This document shows, one piece after another, positions 9,651 through 19,373 of a stretch of DNA of 64,000 bases. Each line of letters starts with the position of its first letter. Positions within the stretch are counted from its first letter, which is position 1. The translations under genes and the position numbers were made by a program. The notes beneath the pieces are model-generated. The model searched no databases and was not told the origin of the DNA. It worked only from the letters and a program-made list of their open reading frames with translations. The DNA comes from Clostridium sp. (GTDB lineage: Bacteria; Bacillota; Clostridia; Clostridiales; Clostridiaceae). The stretch is taken from assembly GCF_017888565.1 (NCBI RefSeq), contig NZ_JAGHFX010000097.1, forward strand, positions 1 to 64,000, given 5' to 3'.

Positions 9651-10286
9651 ATGGATATTATTACAAAAATAGAGGTACAAAAGAGAAACAAAGAAAGAGT
9701 AAATATATATATCGATAATGAATATTCATTTTCTCTAAGTGCTGAATTGGTATATAAAGAAGCACTTAAAACAAATGAAAAAATTGATTTAGAAAAAATA
9801 AAATCTATTGCTAAAGAAGATGATTATATAAAATGTAAGAATGCTGCACTTAAAATAGTAGAAAAGTCATATAAGAGTGAAAAAGAGCTAAGGAATAAAC
9901 TTTTATTAAAAGGATATGATAATTTAACAATTGATAAAACTTTAAATTTTTTAAAAGAATATAATTTTTTAAGTGATACAAATTATGTGAAAATGTATGT
10001 TAAAGATAGAAGTAGACTACAAGGTAAAAAGAAGATAAAATATGATCTAATAAAAAAAGGGATTAACGATAACCTTATAGAAGAAGAAATATCTAACATA
10101 GATGAAGAAGAAGAAAGAGAAGTAGCATATAATATGGCATTAAAAAAGTATAATGTTTTATCAAAAAGAGAATCTGACAAATATAAGTTATCTCAAAAGA
10201 TATATAGATTTCTATTATCAAAAGGATATGATTACGATATAGTATCATATGTTGTAAAAAGAGTAACAAATACTGATGATATGTAG
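9651..10286 (+). CDS. recX: Recombination regulator RecX
   Basis: RecX binds RecA filaments and modulates recombination and the SOS response. The protein has 211 residues from ATG 9651, which has GGAG seven bases upstream; the TTG four codons earlier is not preferred. It is almost entirely helical and charged, with the repeated three-helix units typical of RecX: segments around KSEKELRNKLLLKGY, LSDTNYVKMYVKDRS and LSKRESDKYKLSQKIYRFLLSKGY. recA is not in this window. It lies between the M16 peptidase and a transglutaminase-like gene in the same direction. Confidence 0.9.
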   Translation: MDIITKIEVQKRNKERVNIYIDNEYSFSLSAELVYKEALKTNEKIDLEKIKSIAKEDDYIKCKNAALKIVEKSYKSEKELRNKLLLKGYDNLTIDKTLNFLKEYNFLSDTNYVKMYVKDRSRLQGKKKIKYDLIKKGINDNLIEEEISNIDEEEEREVAYNMALKKYNVLSKRESDKYKLSQKIYRFLLSKGYDYDIVSYVVKRVTNTDDM

Positions 10287-10309
10287 ATTATTAAAAAGGA
10301 GAGACATTA

Positions 10310-11380
10310 ATGGTTACATATTTAGCTTATATTTTATGTGCTATATTAATGCTTTTTTCAATAAAGGGTAGTATACAAGGGGCTTTAGAAGAAGGAAGTG
10401 CTAAGTACTCTTTAACTAGATTAATTTATTATTTTTCTATTTTTATAACATTTTTAATTATGCTTACAAATTTAGATAAGATATATTTAGCAATATTGAA
10501 GTTTGTGAGTGATAATTCTAATGTTACTTTAGTTAATAATAATTTATTTAAAGCATTAATATTAGGGATAGTTTTTTTAGCTATACAAACTATAATTTAT
10601 TGGATTTTAAAATCTTTAAGTGAACCATTAACAAAAGCTTATAAATTATTATTAAGCAAAGGTAAGTTAAGAATAGTATTATTTTCATCGCTTTTTGGAT
10701 TTTTAAAAGGACTCGTTATTATTTTAATAATGTTTATGGGAATAATCACCTATAATACAACCTTTGGAAGAAGTATGAAAATCAATTTGTTTAACAGTAT
10801 TAATGGATATAATACTTTAGAAAGTATTATGTCCATTAATAAGCCGGTTCTATCTTATGATGATTTTAAAGAGTATATTCCGGCAAATTCCAATGTGATA
10901 GTATATTATAATGGGGTTACCTTAGAAGACGGTATTAAATCATCAAAAGAAATAGATGAAAAGGCAATTGAAATAATAGGAAATGCTAAAAGTGATAGAG
11001 AAAAGGCAAAAAGGTTATATTCATGGATAGGATCTAATATAAAATATGATTTTACAAAAGCCGAAAAGGCATTAGGACCAGAAGGTGTAACTAATAGTGG
11101 AGCAATTGAAGCTTGGAATACAAGAAGTGGAATTTGTTTTGATTATGCATGTCTTTATGTAGCAATGGCAAAATCAGTTGGCTTAGGAAGTAGAATAGTA
11201 ACTGGAGATGCATTTGATGGTCAAAATTATGGACCACATGCATGGAATCAGGTGTATCTTGCAGATGAAGGGATTTGGATTAATGTTGATCCAACATTTT
11301 ATTTAGCAGGAGATTACTTTGATAACAAAGACTTTAATGAAGATCATTTAAATGCTCAAATAGCAGGAGAATGGCTTTAA
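10310..11380 (+). CDS. Membrane protein with C-terminal transglutaminase-like domain
   Basis: The N-terminal half has four hydrophobic segments (about 2-20, 38-55, 78-100, 122-146) in a CvpA-like arrangement. The C-terminal half is a transglutaminase-like cysteine protease fold with its triad visible: Cys276 in RSGICFDYA, His310 in GPHAWNQV and Asp327 in NVDPTF. The domain probably faces outside and may act on peptides or cell-wall material; this is inference. GGAG ribosome binding site before ATG. Last of the run M16-recX-this gene, ending at a strong hairpin shared with the convergent TPR gene. Confidence 0.88.
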   Translation: MVTYLAYILCAILMLFSIKGSIQGALEEGSAKYSLTRLIYYFSIFITFLIMLTNLDKIYLAILKFVSDNSNVTLVNNNLFKALILGIVFLAIQTIIYWILKSLSEPLTKAYKLLLSKGKLRIVLFSSLFGFLKGLVIILIMFMGIITYNTTFGRSMKINLFNSINGYNTLESIMSINKPVLSYDDFKEYIPANSNVIVYYNGVTLEDGIKSSKEIDEKAIEIIGNAKSDREKAKRLYSWIGSNIKYDFTKAEKALGPEGVTNSGAIEAWNTRSGICFDYACLYVAMAKSVGLGSRIVTGDAFDGQNYGPHAWNQVYLADEGIWINVDPTFYLAGDYFDNKDFNEDHLNAQIAGEWL

Positions 11381-11391
11381 ATATATAAATT

Positions 11392-11432
11392 AAAAAAGCA
11401 TTATAACCTACTTAAGGTTATAATGCTTTTTT
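11392..11432. terminator. Bidirectional terminator overlapping TPR gene end
   Basis: Perfect 18-bp inverted repeat (11392-11409 with 11415-11432) and a 5-nt loop. The right arm contains the stop and last codons of the convergent TPR gene (stop at 11418), so the coding end doubles as terminator sequence. Confidence 0.92.
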
Positions 11433-11774
11433 GTTTTTAGACATTATTAAATTTATTGCTTTTTCACAATCAGTATCAGAACTATCTAAAGACCAAGCTA
11501 TGTTGAAATAAATTAATGCTTTTTTTATTTCTTCTTTCATTGCATAACAATATGCTAAGTTAAAGAAATATTTGCTTTCTTGCTGCATAGCAAGAGCTTT
11601 TTTTATCATTGTTATTGCTGAATCAAAATTCTTAAGTTTTATATAACAAACTCCGCAGTTGTAGTAAGAGCAAGTTGTGCTTTCATTGTTTTCAATTGCC
11701 ATAGTGTAATATTCAATTGCTTTTTTATATTCCTTAAGATTATAGTATTTATTACCTTCATTAAAGTAATTCAT
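11418..11774 (-). CDS. Small TPR-repeat protein
   Basis: Cytoplasmic protein of 118 residues built from about three tetratricopeptide repeats: units start near residues 3 (FNEGNKYYNLKEYKKAIEYY), 37 (TCSYYNCGVCYIKLKNFDSA) and 71 (KYFFNLAYCYAMKEEIKKAL). TPRs mediate protein-protein contacts; no catalytic domain is attached. The GGAGGG ribosome binding site is strong. It is isolated between convergent and divergent genes, so the partner is unknown. Confidence 0.88.
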   Translation of the reverse strand: MNYFNEGNKYYNLKEYKKAIEYYTMAIENNESTTCSYYNCGVCYIKLKNFDSAITMIKKALAMQQESKYFFNLAYCYAMKEEIKKALIYFNIAWSLDSSDTDCEKAINLIMSKNKKAL

Positions 11775-12024
11775 TTTTACCCTCCAAGCGATAATTATAT
11801 GTATTTAAATTATTGACAGCTGAATAAGTTAATATTCAATATATGAATTTTAAAAGAAAGTGTAGCAAAATTTAGAAATTTTTAAAGAAATTATATTGAT
11901 AATAAGTGCTATTAAAAAATAAAATTCGACAAAGTTTGTAAAATTGACTTTATTTTTTTATATTTCTCTAATATAATATATTTATGTTTTTTAGTAACGG
12001 ATTTTAAAGAGCAGGAGAGATGGT

Positions 12025-12969
12025 ATGTGTAATAATAATCCTTATATATTAGTATTAGGAGCGTCAATAGTAGATATAATAGGTTTTAGTAGAAAAAAAT
12101 ATCATGAAAGAGACTCAATACCTGGAAATATAAAAATATCTTTAGGTGGAGTATGTAGAAACATTGCAGAAAACCTAGCAAGAGTAAATGTTAATACGGA
12201 GTTTATCTCTATTTTAGGTGGAGATGATCAAGGAAGAAATATCCTAGAAAATTCAAAGTTAATAGGATATAACATGGAACACTCATTGATTTTAGAAGAT
12301 GAGTATACACCAACATACATGGCAATCTTAAATGAGAATGGAGAAATGGAATCTGCAATAGTTGATATGGACAGCTTAGATAAGATGGAAAGTTCTTTTA
12401 TTGATTCTAAATCTCATATAATTGAAAATGCTGAATACACAATATTAGATTCTGATAATCCAGAACTTTTAGAGTATATTTTAACTACTTTTAAAGGTAA
12501 AACAAAATTTATTTTAGATCCAGTTTCAGCTACAAAAGCAGAGAAAATAAAACATTTAATTAAATATTTTCATACTGTAAAGCCAAATAGGTTGGAAACT
12601 GAAGTTTTATGTGGGTTTAAAATTGAAAATGATGATGATTTAAGAAGGGCAGCAGATTATTTCTTATCATTAGGAGTTGAAAATGTATTTATAAGTCTTG
12701 ATGCGGATGGAATATATTATAAAAACTCTAAGGAAGAAGGAAAGATAGGAACTAGTAGTGTAGAAGTTAAAAATGTTACAGGTGCTGGTGATTCTTTTGT
12801 TGCTGGTGTTGGATATGGATATATGAATAATCTTTCTATGAAGGATACTGTTAAATATGCTATTGCTATGTCAATAGTTACAATAACTCATGAAGAAACT
12901 ATTAATCCAAGTATGAGTGAAAATTTTGTTAATGAGTTTATAAAAAATATGGAATGGATTGAAGGATAA
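12025..12969 (+). CDS. psuK: PfkB-family kinase, pseudouridine kinase-like
   Basis: Ribokinase-fold sugar or nucleoside kinase, 314 residues. Compared from memory with E. coli PsuK it shares GASIVDIIG (12-20), PGNIKISLGGVCRNIAENLA, LDPVSATKA and KPNRLETEVLCG, all diagnostic of pseudouridine kinase rather than ribokinase or fructokinase. The catalytic Asp256 lies in GAGDSF. PsuK phosphorylates pseudouridine before cleavage by PsuG, but no psuG is adjacent, so the assignment rests on sequence alone. GGAGAG ribosome binding site. It starts its own unit after a 250-base AT-rich gap. Confidence 0.75.
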   Translation: MCNNNPYILVLGASIVDIIGFSRKKYHERDSIPGNIKISLGGVCRNIAENLARVNVNTEFISILGGDDQGRNILENSKLIGYNMEHSLILEDEYTPTYMAILNENGEMESAIVDMDSLDKMESSFIDSKSHIIENAEYTILDSDNPELLEYILTTFKGKTKFILDPVSATKAEKIKHLIKYFHTVKPNRLETEVLCGFKIENDDDLRRAADYFLSLGVENVFISLDADGIYYKNSKEEGKIGTSSVEVKNVTGAGDSFVAGVGYGYMNNLSMKDTVKYAIAMSIVTITHEETINPSMSENFVNEFIKNMEWIEG

Positions 12970-13065
12970 TAATAATTACATATTTTCACTTTCTTTCTTA
13001 AGATTAAATAAAATAAATAAATTTCTTTTACATAACCTAAGTATATAAACTTGGAGGTGAAAGAA

Positions 13066-13191
13066 ATGGGTAAGAAATCAAAGAATAGTCATAAGAAACA
13101 TATTAATCATAATCCACAAGTGGAAAGTGTAAAAGCAGCTTTTGGAGAGCCAAAAGCAAAAGAGCATGATAAAAAAGATTTTATAATTTAG
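13066..13191 (+). CDS. Small basic hydrophilic protein (41 aa)
   Basis: Short gene with a textbook GGAGGTG ribosome binding site seven bases before the ATG. The 41-residue product is rich in Lys, His and Asn in its first half (KKHINHNPQ) and then reads AAFGEPKAKEHDKKDF. No membrane segment, no cysteines. A clean hairpin terminator follows ten bases after the stop. This full set of signals makes it a real gene although it is tiny. It resembles the short conserved clostridial proteins named CPC_1213 family, from memory only. Function unknown. Confidence 0.75.
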   Translation: MGKKSKNSHKKHINHNPQVESVKAAFGEPKAKEHDKKDFII

Positions 13192-13200
13192 TAAATAATA

Positions 13201-13233
13201 AAAAGATGCTATAATATCATAGCATCTTTTTAT
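13201..13233 (+). terminator. Terminator of the 41-aa protein gene
   Basis: Stem AAAAGATGCTAT/ATAGCATCTTTT (13201-13212 with 13219-13230), six-base loop, followed by more T. Confidence 0.9.
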
Positions 13234-13255
13234 TTATTTTATTATAAGGACAATA

Positions 13256-13284
13256 TTGACAAAAATAATAATATATTATAAGAT
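13256..13284 (+). promoter_or_regulatory. Promoter of valS T-box transcript
   Basis: A consensus -35 TTGACA (13256-13261) is followed by a -10 candidate, TATAAG at 13277 or TAAGAT at 13279 (spacers 15 or 17). It lies about 35-40 bases before the first T-box stem. Confidence 0.7.
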
Positions 13285-13317
13285 AACCTTACAAAATCAT
13301 ATTATAAAAGCAATGAT

Positions 13318-13545
13318 AAAGAGGAGTAAGGAATACAATATATAAAGAGAATGAAGGTCATCGGCTGAAAGCCTTCTATATTAGAGTATCCTGAAGGTAG
13401 CTTTTGAGCATCTTTACTGAACTAAAGTAAGTAAAGGCGGCTTTCTTAGTCGTTAATAAATAAAGAGCTTAATATAAAAAAATTTATATTAAGAAAAAAG
13501 GTGGTACCGCGAGTCTTCGTCCTTTTGTGATGAAGGCTTTTTTTA
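13318..13545 (+). promoter_or_regulatory. T-box riboswitch, valine specific, upstream of valS
   Basis: The leader has the T-box sequence GGTGGTACCGCG (ending 13511) and an intrinsic terminator, 13513-13521 paired with 13529-13537 then seven T. In Stem I, GGAATAC near the 5' end pairs with GTATCC (13385-13391 region). The following specifier loop carries GTA at 13397-13399 before a purine, a valine codon that fits valS downstream. Uncharged tRNA-Val should stabilise the antiterminator and allow transcription. Specifier placement is my reading of the fold. Confidence 0.92.
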
Positions 13546-13879
13546 TTGCTTAAAATTAATAATCAAGATTATATAATTTTATTTTATTTCTAAATTACAA
13601 AAATGAATTTATAAATTAATTATGTGAATCTAAAGTATGAACCTTCAATTTAATACTTTATTACCATTTAGTACATATAATAAAGTTTATTAATTATCTT
13701 GATTATATAAAAATTTAATATGTAGTTAGTAAAGATTAATAAGTTATTATATGAACCTTCAAATTATATAATAGAAATAAAATTAATATCTTTATTAAGC
13801 TAGTTTTATTAATTTCAATAAAAGCAAACTTTTAGGTATCTATCTTTAATCTATATAAATAAAAAAGGAGGCAAAAAGG
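13546..13879 (+). other. Long post-T-box leader of valS with direct and inverted repeats
   Basis: About 330 bases separate the T-box terminator from valS. The region holds a 13-nt direct repeat TATGAACCTTCAA (13636-13648 and 13750-13762) and an inverted pair AATCAAGAT (13561) / ATCTTGATT (about 13697). No open frame with a ribosome binding site is seen. It could contain a second promoter or RNA structure. Confidence 0.5.
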
Positions 13880-16522
13880 ATGTCTGAAAAGAAAAACTTA
13901 GCAACGACATATAATCCAAAGGAATTCGAAGAAAGAATTTATAAGCTTTGGGAAGAAAAAAAATATTTCACACCAATAATCGATAAAAATAAGAAGCCTT
14001 TTTCTATAGTTATGCCACCACCAAATATAACTGGAAAGCTTCACTTAGGGCATGCGCTTGATAATACACTTCAAGATATGCTTATAAGATTTAAAAGAAT
14101 GCAAGGATACTGTACTTTATGGTTACCAGGACAAGACCATGCTTCTATTGCAACTGAAGTTAAGGTTGAAAATGAACTTTTAAAAGAAGGCTTAATCAAA
14201 AAAGAAATGGGAAGAGAAGCATTCTTAGAAAAGGTTTGGGAATGGGCTGATGAGTATAGAGATACAATAAGAACTCAATTAAAGAAAATGGGAGTTTCTT
14301 GTGACTTCTCAAGAGAAGCATTTACAATGGATGAAAATTTAAATAAAGCAGTTAGAACTGTTTTTGTTAAGCTATATAACGAAGGCTTAATTTATCAAGG
14401 AAATAGAATAACTAACTGGTGTCCAAAATGTACTACAGCACTTTCAGATGCTGAAATAGAGTATGAAGAAAAAGAAGGAAGCTTCTGGCATATAAATTAT
14501 CCATTAGCTGACGGTAGTGGATATTTAGAAATTGCAACTACAAGACCAGAAACTTTACTTGGAGATACAGCTGTTGCTGTTAATCCAAATGATGATAGAT
14601 TTAAACATCTTATAGGAAAAACATTAAAATTACCTCTAACAGATAGAGAAATTCCTATAGTTGGTGATGATTATGTAGATATAGAATTTGGAACTGGTGC
14701 CGTAAAAATTACTCCTGCTCATGATCCAAATGACTTCCAAGTAGGTCTTAGACATAACTTACCTCAAATAAGAGTTATGGATGATAATGGTGTTATTAAT
14801 GAGCTAGGTGGAAAATACCAAGGATTAGATAGATATGAAGCTAGAAAGCAAATGGTTAGCGATTTAGATGAGCAAGGTTTATTAGTTAAAGTTAAACCAC
14901 ATACTCATAATGTAGGTACTCATGATAGATGTGGAACTGTAGTTGAACCTATAATATCAAAACAATGGTATGTTAAAATGGAATCTTTAGCGAAACCAGC
15001 TATAGAAGCAGTAAAAAATAATGAAACTAAATTTGTTCCAGAAAGATTTGATAAAATATACTTCAATTGGATGGAAAATATTCAAGATTGGTGTATATCA
15101 AGACAATTATGGTGGGGACATAGAATCCCAGTTTGGTATTGTAATGATTGTAGAGAAATAATAGTTCAAGTAGATGCACCAGAAACTTGCCCTAAGTGTG
15201 GATCAAAACATATGCATCAAGATGAAGATGTATTAGACACTTGGTTCTCCTCAGCTTTATGGCCTTTCTCAACTTTAGGATGGCCAAATGAAACGGAAGA
15301 TCTTGAATACTTCTATCCAACAAATGTATTAGTTACAGGATATGATATTATCTTCTTCTGGGTTGCAAGAATGATATTCTCAGGAATACACAATATGGAT
15401 AAAACTCCATTTGATACAGTTTTAATTCATGGAATTATAAGAGACTCTCAAGGAAGAAAAATGAGTAAGTCCCTTGGTAATGGTGTTGATCCATTAGAAG
15501 TTATAGATGAATATGGAGCAGATGCTTTAAGATTTATGCTAGTAACTGGTAACTCTCCAGGAAATGATATAAGATACATTCCTGAAAGAGTTGAATCTGC
15601 TAGAAATTTTGCAAATAAGATGTGGAATGCTTCTAGATTTGTTATGATGAATCTTGATAAAGAAGTAATGGAGAAATATGCTGATTGCAAAGAATATAGT
15701 TTAGCTGATAAGTGGATTCTTTCAAGAATGAATACTTTAGTTAAAGAAGTAACTGAAAACATGGAAAAATATGAACTTGGAATTGCTCTTCAAAAGGTAT
15801 ATGATTTCATGTGGACTGAATTCTGCGACTGGTATATTGAATTAGTTAAAGGCGTATTATATGGCGAAGATGAAAAGCAAAAAGGTATAGTTTATAATGT
15901 TTTAAATGATGTTCTTAAAACTGGACTTAAGTTATTACATCCTGTAATGCCATTTATAACTGAAGAGATATATACTACTTTAACTGACGGCGATTCAATA
16001 GTAGTTGCAAATTGGCCAGAATATAATGAAGGCTTAAATGATGAAAAAGCTGAAAAGGATATGGACTTTATAATTGAAGCTATAAAAGGTTTAAGAAATG
16101 TAAGAGCTGAAATGAATGTTCCACCATCAAGAAAAGCTAAAGTAATTAGCTATGCTACAAGTGAAGCAAAAGATGCATTTATTTCTGGAGTTCACTATAT
16201 AGAAAAGTTAGCATCTGCATCTGAAGTATCATTTATAGATGATAAAACTATGGTTCCTGAAAATGCAGTATCACTAGTTGTTAAAGGTGGAGAATTATTT
16301 ATGCCGCTTTTAGATTTGGTAGATAAGGAAAAGGAACTTGAAAGATTAAATAAAGAAAAGAAAAAGTTAGAAGGCGAAGTAGAAAGAATAGATAAAAAGT
16401 TATCTAATCAAGGATTCGTAGCTAAAGCACCACAAGCTGTAATTGATGGTGAAAAAGAAAAGAGAGAAAAATATCAAGAAATGCTTAATGCAGTTTTAGT
16501 TAGAATAGATACTTTAAAATAG
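13880..16522 (+). CDS. valS: Valine--tRNA ligase
   Basis: Class I aminoacyl-tRNA synthetase that charges tRNA-Val, 880 residues as usual. The HIGH motif appears as HLGH at 55-58 after PPPNITGK, and KMSKS is intact at 527-531. The editing (CP1) domain lies between, with the [16 protein letters not shown] segment. Zinc-type cysteines occur in NWCPKC and CPKCGSKH. The last ~70 residues are the Lys/Glu-rich C-terminal coiled coil. AAGGAGG ribosome binding site. Expression is controlled by the upstream T-box. Confidence 0.98.
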   Translation: MSEKKNLATTYNPKEFEERIYKLWEEKKYFTPIIDKNKKPFSIVMPPPNITGKLHLGHALDNTLQDMLIRFKRMQGYCTLWLPGQDHASIATEVKVENELLKEGLIKKEMGREAFLEKVWEWADEYRDTIRTQLKKMGVSCDFSREAFTMDENLNKAVRTVFVKLYNEGLIYQGNRITNWCPKCTTALSDAEIEYEEKEGSFWHINYPLADGSGYLEIATTRPETLLGDTAVAVNPNDDRFKHLIGKTLKLPLTDREIPIVGDDYVDIEFGTGAVKITPAHDPNDFQVGLRHNLPQIRVMDDNGVINELGGKYQGLDRYEARKQMVSDLDEQGLLVKVKPHTHNVGTHDRCGTVVEPIISKQWYVKMESLAKPAIEAVKNNETKFVPERFDKIYFNWMENIQDWCISRQLWWGHRIPVWYCNDCREIIVQVDAPETCPKCGSKHMHQDEDVLDTWFSSALWPFSTLGWPNETEDLEYFYPTNVLVTGYDIIFFWVARMIFSGIHNMDKTPFDTVLIHGIIRDSQGRKMSKSLGNGVDPLEVIDEYGADALRFMLVTGNSPGNDIRYIPERVESARNFANKMWNASRFVMMNLDKEVMEKYADCKEYSLADKWILSRMNTLVKEVTENMEKYELGIALQKVYDFMWTEFCDWYIELVKGVLYGEDEKQKGIVYNVLNDVLKTGLKLLHPVMPFITEEIYTTLTDGDSIVVANWPEYNEGLNDEKAEKDMDFIIEAIKGLRNVRAEMNVPPSRKAKVISYATSEAKDAFISGVHYIEKLASASEVSFIDDKTMVPENAVSLVVKGGELFMPLLDLVDKEKELERLNKEKKKLEGEVERIDKKLSNQGFVAKAPQAVIDGEKEKREKYQEMLNAVLVRIDTLK

Positions 16523-16671
16523 AATATATTATTTTTTAATATTAAAATAATATTCATTGCTATACAACATTAAAAGAATTTATTTTATTATTAAAGAAAA
16601 TTTTTGTTTCTAATTTAGAGTATTTGGTTTATAATATTTAAGATAAAAGATTTAATAAGATAAAAGGCATT

Positions 16672-16704
16672 AAAGGCTCTAGCTTAAGCTAGGGCCTTTA
16701 GTGT
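16672..16704. terminator. Terminator after valS, shared with convergent gene
   Basis: Near-perfect palindrome (16672-16685 with 16686-16699, one T-G pair) centred on TTAA. GTGTTTTT follows in the forward direction and A-rich sequence lies on the other side. Confidence 0.85.
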
Positions 16705-16706
16705 TT

Positions 16707-17138
16707 TTAAAACATTTGTAATATAGTATTAGCTAAAGTACTACTTGGATCTTTTTCAATAACTTCTTCAGCAATTTTTATTGCATCATAAGTTTTTATA
16801 AAGTTATTTGGAAGAGTTGAAAAAATAAGAAACCACTCCTTATATTTAAGTTCATCTTTATATTTTAATGCTTTATTAATATGATTAAATGCTAAATTTT
16901 CATATGATAAAGGTGTTAGGATAATAAAAATAAAGTAAGACATTAAATAATGAGCATATGCTAGCTCATCATAAAGATTTTCATTTTCAAAATAATTTAT
17001 CTTATTAATTAACCAAAAATAAAAATTTGTTTGCATATAGTAATCGTAAGATTTAAGTTCTATCAACTTTTCTTCATCTATTTCAAAAATAGATATTTTA
17101 TCTAAATTTAACTTCAATGCTTCATTTAAATTGTTCAT
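16707..17138 (-). CDS. Hypothetical protein, helical, TPR-like
   Basis: Unrecognised cytoplasmic protein of 143 residues, predicted all-helical. The C-terminal half (ALKYKDELKYKEWFLIFS, then IKIAEEVIEKDPSSTLANTI) has the spacing of degenerate tetratricopeptide repeats, and aromatic residues are frequent in the middle. No catalytic motif. AAGGAGC ribosome binding site before the ATG. It is monocistronic and convergent with valS. A helical-repeat scaffold role is only a guess. Confidence 0.7.
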   Translation of the reverse strand: MNNLNEALKLNLDKISIFEIDEEKLIELKSYDYYMQTNFYFWLINKINYFENENLYDELAYAHYLMSYFIFIILTPLSYENLAFNHINKALKYKDELKYKEWFLIFSTLPNNFIKTYDAIKIAEEVIEKDPSSTLANTILQMF

Positions 17139-17411
17139 AATAAGCTCCTTCTTTAGGTTTTATATTTATTATTGTAAAGTACCTTAATATAAAATTCAAT
17201 TAATAAAAAGTAATAAACTAAGATGCTATATTGACAAAAAAATTTAAAAGTGATAAAAGTAGGATAATTAAGAGTTATTACATAATTAAAAACTTATAAT
17301 TTATAATGAATTCAAAAGCTTGTTAAAGTAGTTTTAAAGAAATGCAAATTTGACATTATACATTAAATGAATTGAATTATTTATAATTATGAAAAAATAG
17401 GAGATATAAAA

Positions 17412-17657
17412 ATGAGAAATTTTAATATATGGTGGCAGCCATTTAAATCCTTAGGTGAAAAGAGTTTTATAAGAAATTTAATTATAAGTTTATTAGTATT
17501 ATTTTATTTGATATTTATACCAGTAGTAATGATAAATAAAATAAATATAGCAAATAGATTTTTAATAAGTATTACAATTATAATAAATGTTTTACTTATT
17601 ATAATTGGATATTTTTTAGGTAAAAAGTTATGGGAAAAAGGCGAAAGCATTAAATAA
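17412..17657 (+). CDS. Small two-TM membrane protein
   Basis: Hypothetical protein of 81 residues with two transmembrane helices (about 21-42 and 50-70), a short basic N-terminus containing WWQPF and a charged C-terminal tail KKLWEKGESIK. The tail-anchored hairpin topology puts both ends inside. GGAG ribosome binding site before the ATG. The ATP-grasp gene follows after 29 bases, so it may be the first gene of that operon. No family recognised. Confidence 0.7.
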   Translation: MRNFNIWWQPFKSLGEKSFIRNLIISLLVLFYLIFIPVVMINKINIANRFLISITIIINVLLIIIGYFLGKKLWEKGESIK

Positions 17658-17686
17658 ATATTAAGTATAGAAAGAGTGGAGTACTT

Positions 17687-18580
17687 ATGACAGGATGGAT
17701 AATTTATAATGGAACATTAAATATTCCTAAAATAAATAAGCTTGTAAAATCTTTGATAACTGAAGGAAAAAAGTTAAATATAAGGTTAGAGGCAGTTAAA
17801 AATACGGAGATAATACCTACATATAATAATGAAGGAAAAGCTGAGCTTTTATATTTAAAAGAGCTTGAAAGCCCAAAATTTATTATATTTTGGGACAAAG
17901 ATGTATTATTAGCAAGGCACTTAGAAAAGATGGGATTTAAGGTCTTTAATTCAAGTAAAGCCATTGAATATTGCGATCATAAGGGGTTAATGCATTTAGA
18001 ACTTTCTAATAATGATATACAAATGCCAAGAACAATATTATCACCAATGATTTTTGATTATTTACTAAATAGTGAAGATTATTTAATAAAATGTTATGAG
18101 GAACTTGGCAAAGAAATAATAATAAAGGAATCAAAGGGTTCTTTTGGTATGCAGGTTTATTTAATAAAAGATAAAGAAGAGTTTATTAAAAAGGTTACAG
18201 AATTAAATAAAAGAAATGTAGACTTTATTATGCAAGAAAATATAAAAAGTAGTTATGGAAAAGATATAAGAGTAAATATCATAGGGAATAAAGTGATAGG
18301 GGCTATGCTTAGGGAGTCTGATAAAGACTTTAGAGCTAATATATCTCAAGGTGGAAAAGGTAAATTAATAAACTTAACAACAGAACAAGAAGAGATTGCA
18401 TTAAAAGCTCATAAGGTATTAGGTTTAGATTTTTCAGGCGTAGATTTATTATTTGGTGAAGATAATAAACCTATATTATGTGAAGTGAATTCCAATTTAA
18501 ATTTTTTAAGCTTTGAAGAGCTTTGGGGAAAAAGTTTTGGAGCAGAAATATTAAAATATATATTAGAGGAATGTTTATGA
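17687..18580 (+). CDS. RimK-like ATP-grasp ligase (first of pair)
   Basis: ATP-grasp enzyme of 297 residues resembling RimK/alpha-L-glutamate ligases, which join amino acids to a carboxyl group through an acyl-phosphate. The ATP-grasp core shows KESKGSFGMQVYLI (about 145-158, phosphate-binding loop) and the metal-ligand segment GVDLLFGEDNKPILCEVNSN (about 252-271). The N-terminal pre-ATP-grasp domain is divergent. GGAG ribosome binding site. Its stop overlaps the start of a second, smaller ATP-grasp gene by ATGA, and folC follows. Substrate unknown. Confidence 0.85.
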   Translation: MTGWIIYNGTLNIPKINKLVKSLITEGKKLNIRLEAVKNTEIIPTYNNEGKAELLYLKELESPKFIIFWDKDVLLARHLEKMGFKVFNSSKAIEYCDHKGLMHLELSNNDIQMPRTILSPMIFDYLLNSEDYLIKCYEELGKEIIIKESKGSFGMQVYLIKDKEEFIKKVTELNKRNVDFIMQENIKSSYGKDIRVNIIGNKVIGAMLRESDKDFRANISQGGKGKLINLTTEQEEIALKAHKVLGLDFSGVDLLFGEDNKPILCEVNSNLNFLSFEELWGKSFGAEILKYILEECL

Positions 18581-19371
18581 TAAAAGGGTTAGTTATTTAT
18601 GATGAAATAGATGTAGAAAAAAATAAAAGCTATATAAATTGGTTAATAGAAGATGGAATAAAATACAATTTGGATTTGGAACTTATATTAACAAAAGATA
18701 TAGATTACAAAATTGTAAATTCAAAATATAAATTTGCTATAAATAGATCTAGAGATTTTAAAATAACTTATAATTTAGAATCAATAGGCTTAAGAGTTTT
18801 TAATAAATTTAAATTTTGTAGGCTTGGAAATGATAAATTAGAAGCATATAATTTTATGGAAACTTTAGATATTAAATATCCAAAGATTTATAGATGTATT
18901 GAAGAGTTAAATAGTAATAAAAAGATAATAGAAAAACCTAAAAATGGACATGGTGGAATAGGTATAAATATATTAAAATATTTTAATTCTGTAGATTTTA
19001 ATAAAAATGTTTATCAAGAGTTTATTGAAGATTATGTTGGAGATATAAGATTTTATATTATAAATAACAATATAGTAAATTCAGTAATTAGGATTCCTAA
19101 AGAGGATAATATTTTATCTAATTTTACAAGAGGTGGCGAGGTTAAATTATTTGAATATTCATCTTTGCAAAAAGAAATATTAGATAAAATACTAAATAAT
19201 ATAGACATAGATTTTGGTGGGATTGATTTCTTACTTTTAGGAAATGGTGAAATATTATTCAATGAATTTGAAGATGCAGTTGGAAGTAGGATGTTAAGTC
19301 ATTTAGGAGTAAATAATACTATGGAATTATTTTTAGAACATATAAGAAACAGTGTTAAAGGAATGAAATAA
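18577..19371 (+). CDS. RimK-like ATP-grasp ligase (second of pair)
   Basis: Second ATP-grasp protein, 264 residues, divergent from its neighbour. Start ATG 18577 is chosen because AGAGGA lies six bases before it; it overlaps the upstream stop as ATGA, so the two are translationally coupled. Core motifs are EKPKNGHGGIGINIL (about 121-135) and GGIDFLLLGNGEILFNEFED, with acidic metal ligands Glu-Phe-Glu-Asp rather than the usual E-x-N. That changed final ligand (Asn to Glu/Asp) may mean altered catalysis. It could form a heteromer with the first ligase. Substrate unknown. Confidence 0.8.
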   Translation: MIKGLVIYDEIDVEKNKSYINWLIEDGIKYNLDLELILTKDIDYKIVNSKYKFAINRSRDFKITYNLESIGLRVFNKFKFCRLGNDKLEAYNFMETLDIKYPKIYRCIEELNSNKKIIEKPKNGHGGIGINILKYFNSVDFNKNVYQEFIEDYVGDIRFYIINNNIVNSVIRIPKEDNILSNFTRGGEVKLFEYSSLQKEILDKILNNIDIDFGGIDFLLLGNGEILFNEFEDAVGSRMLSHLGVNNTMELFLEHIRNSVKGMK

Positions 19372-19373
19372 AT

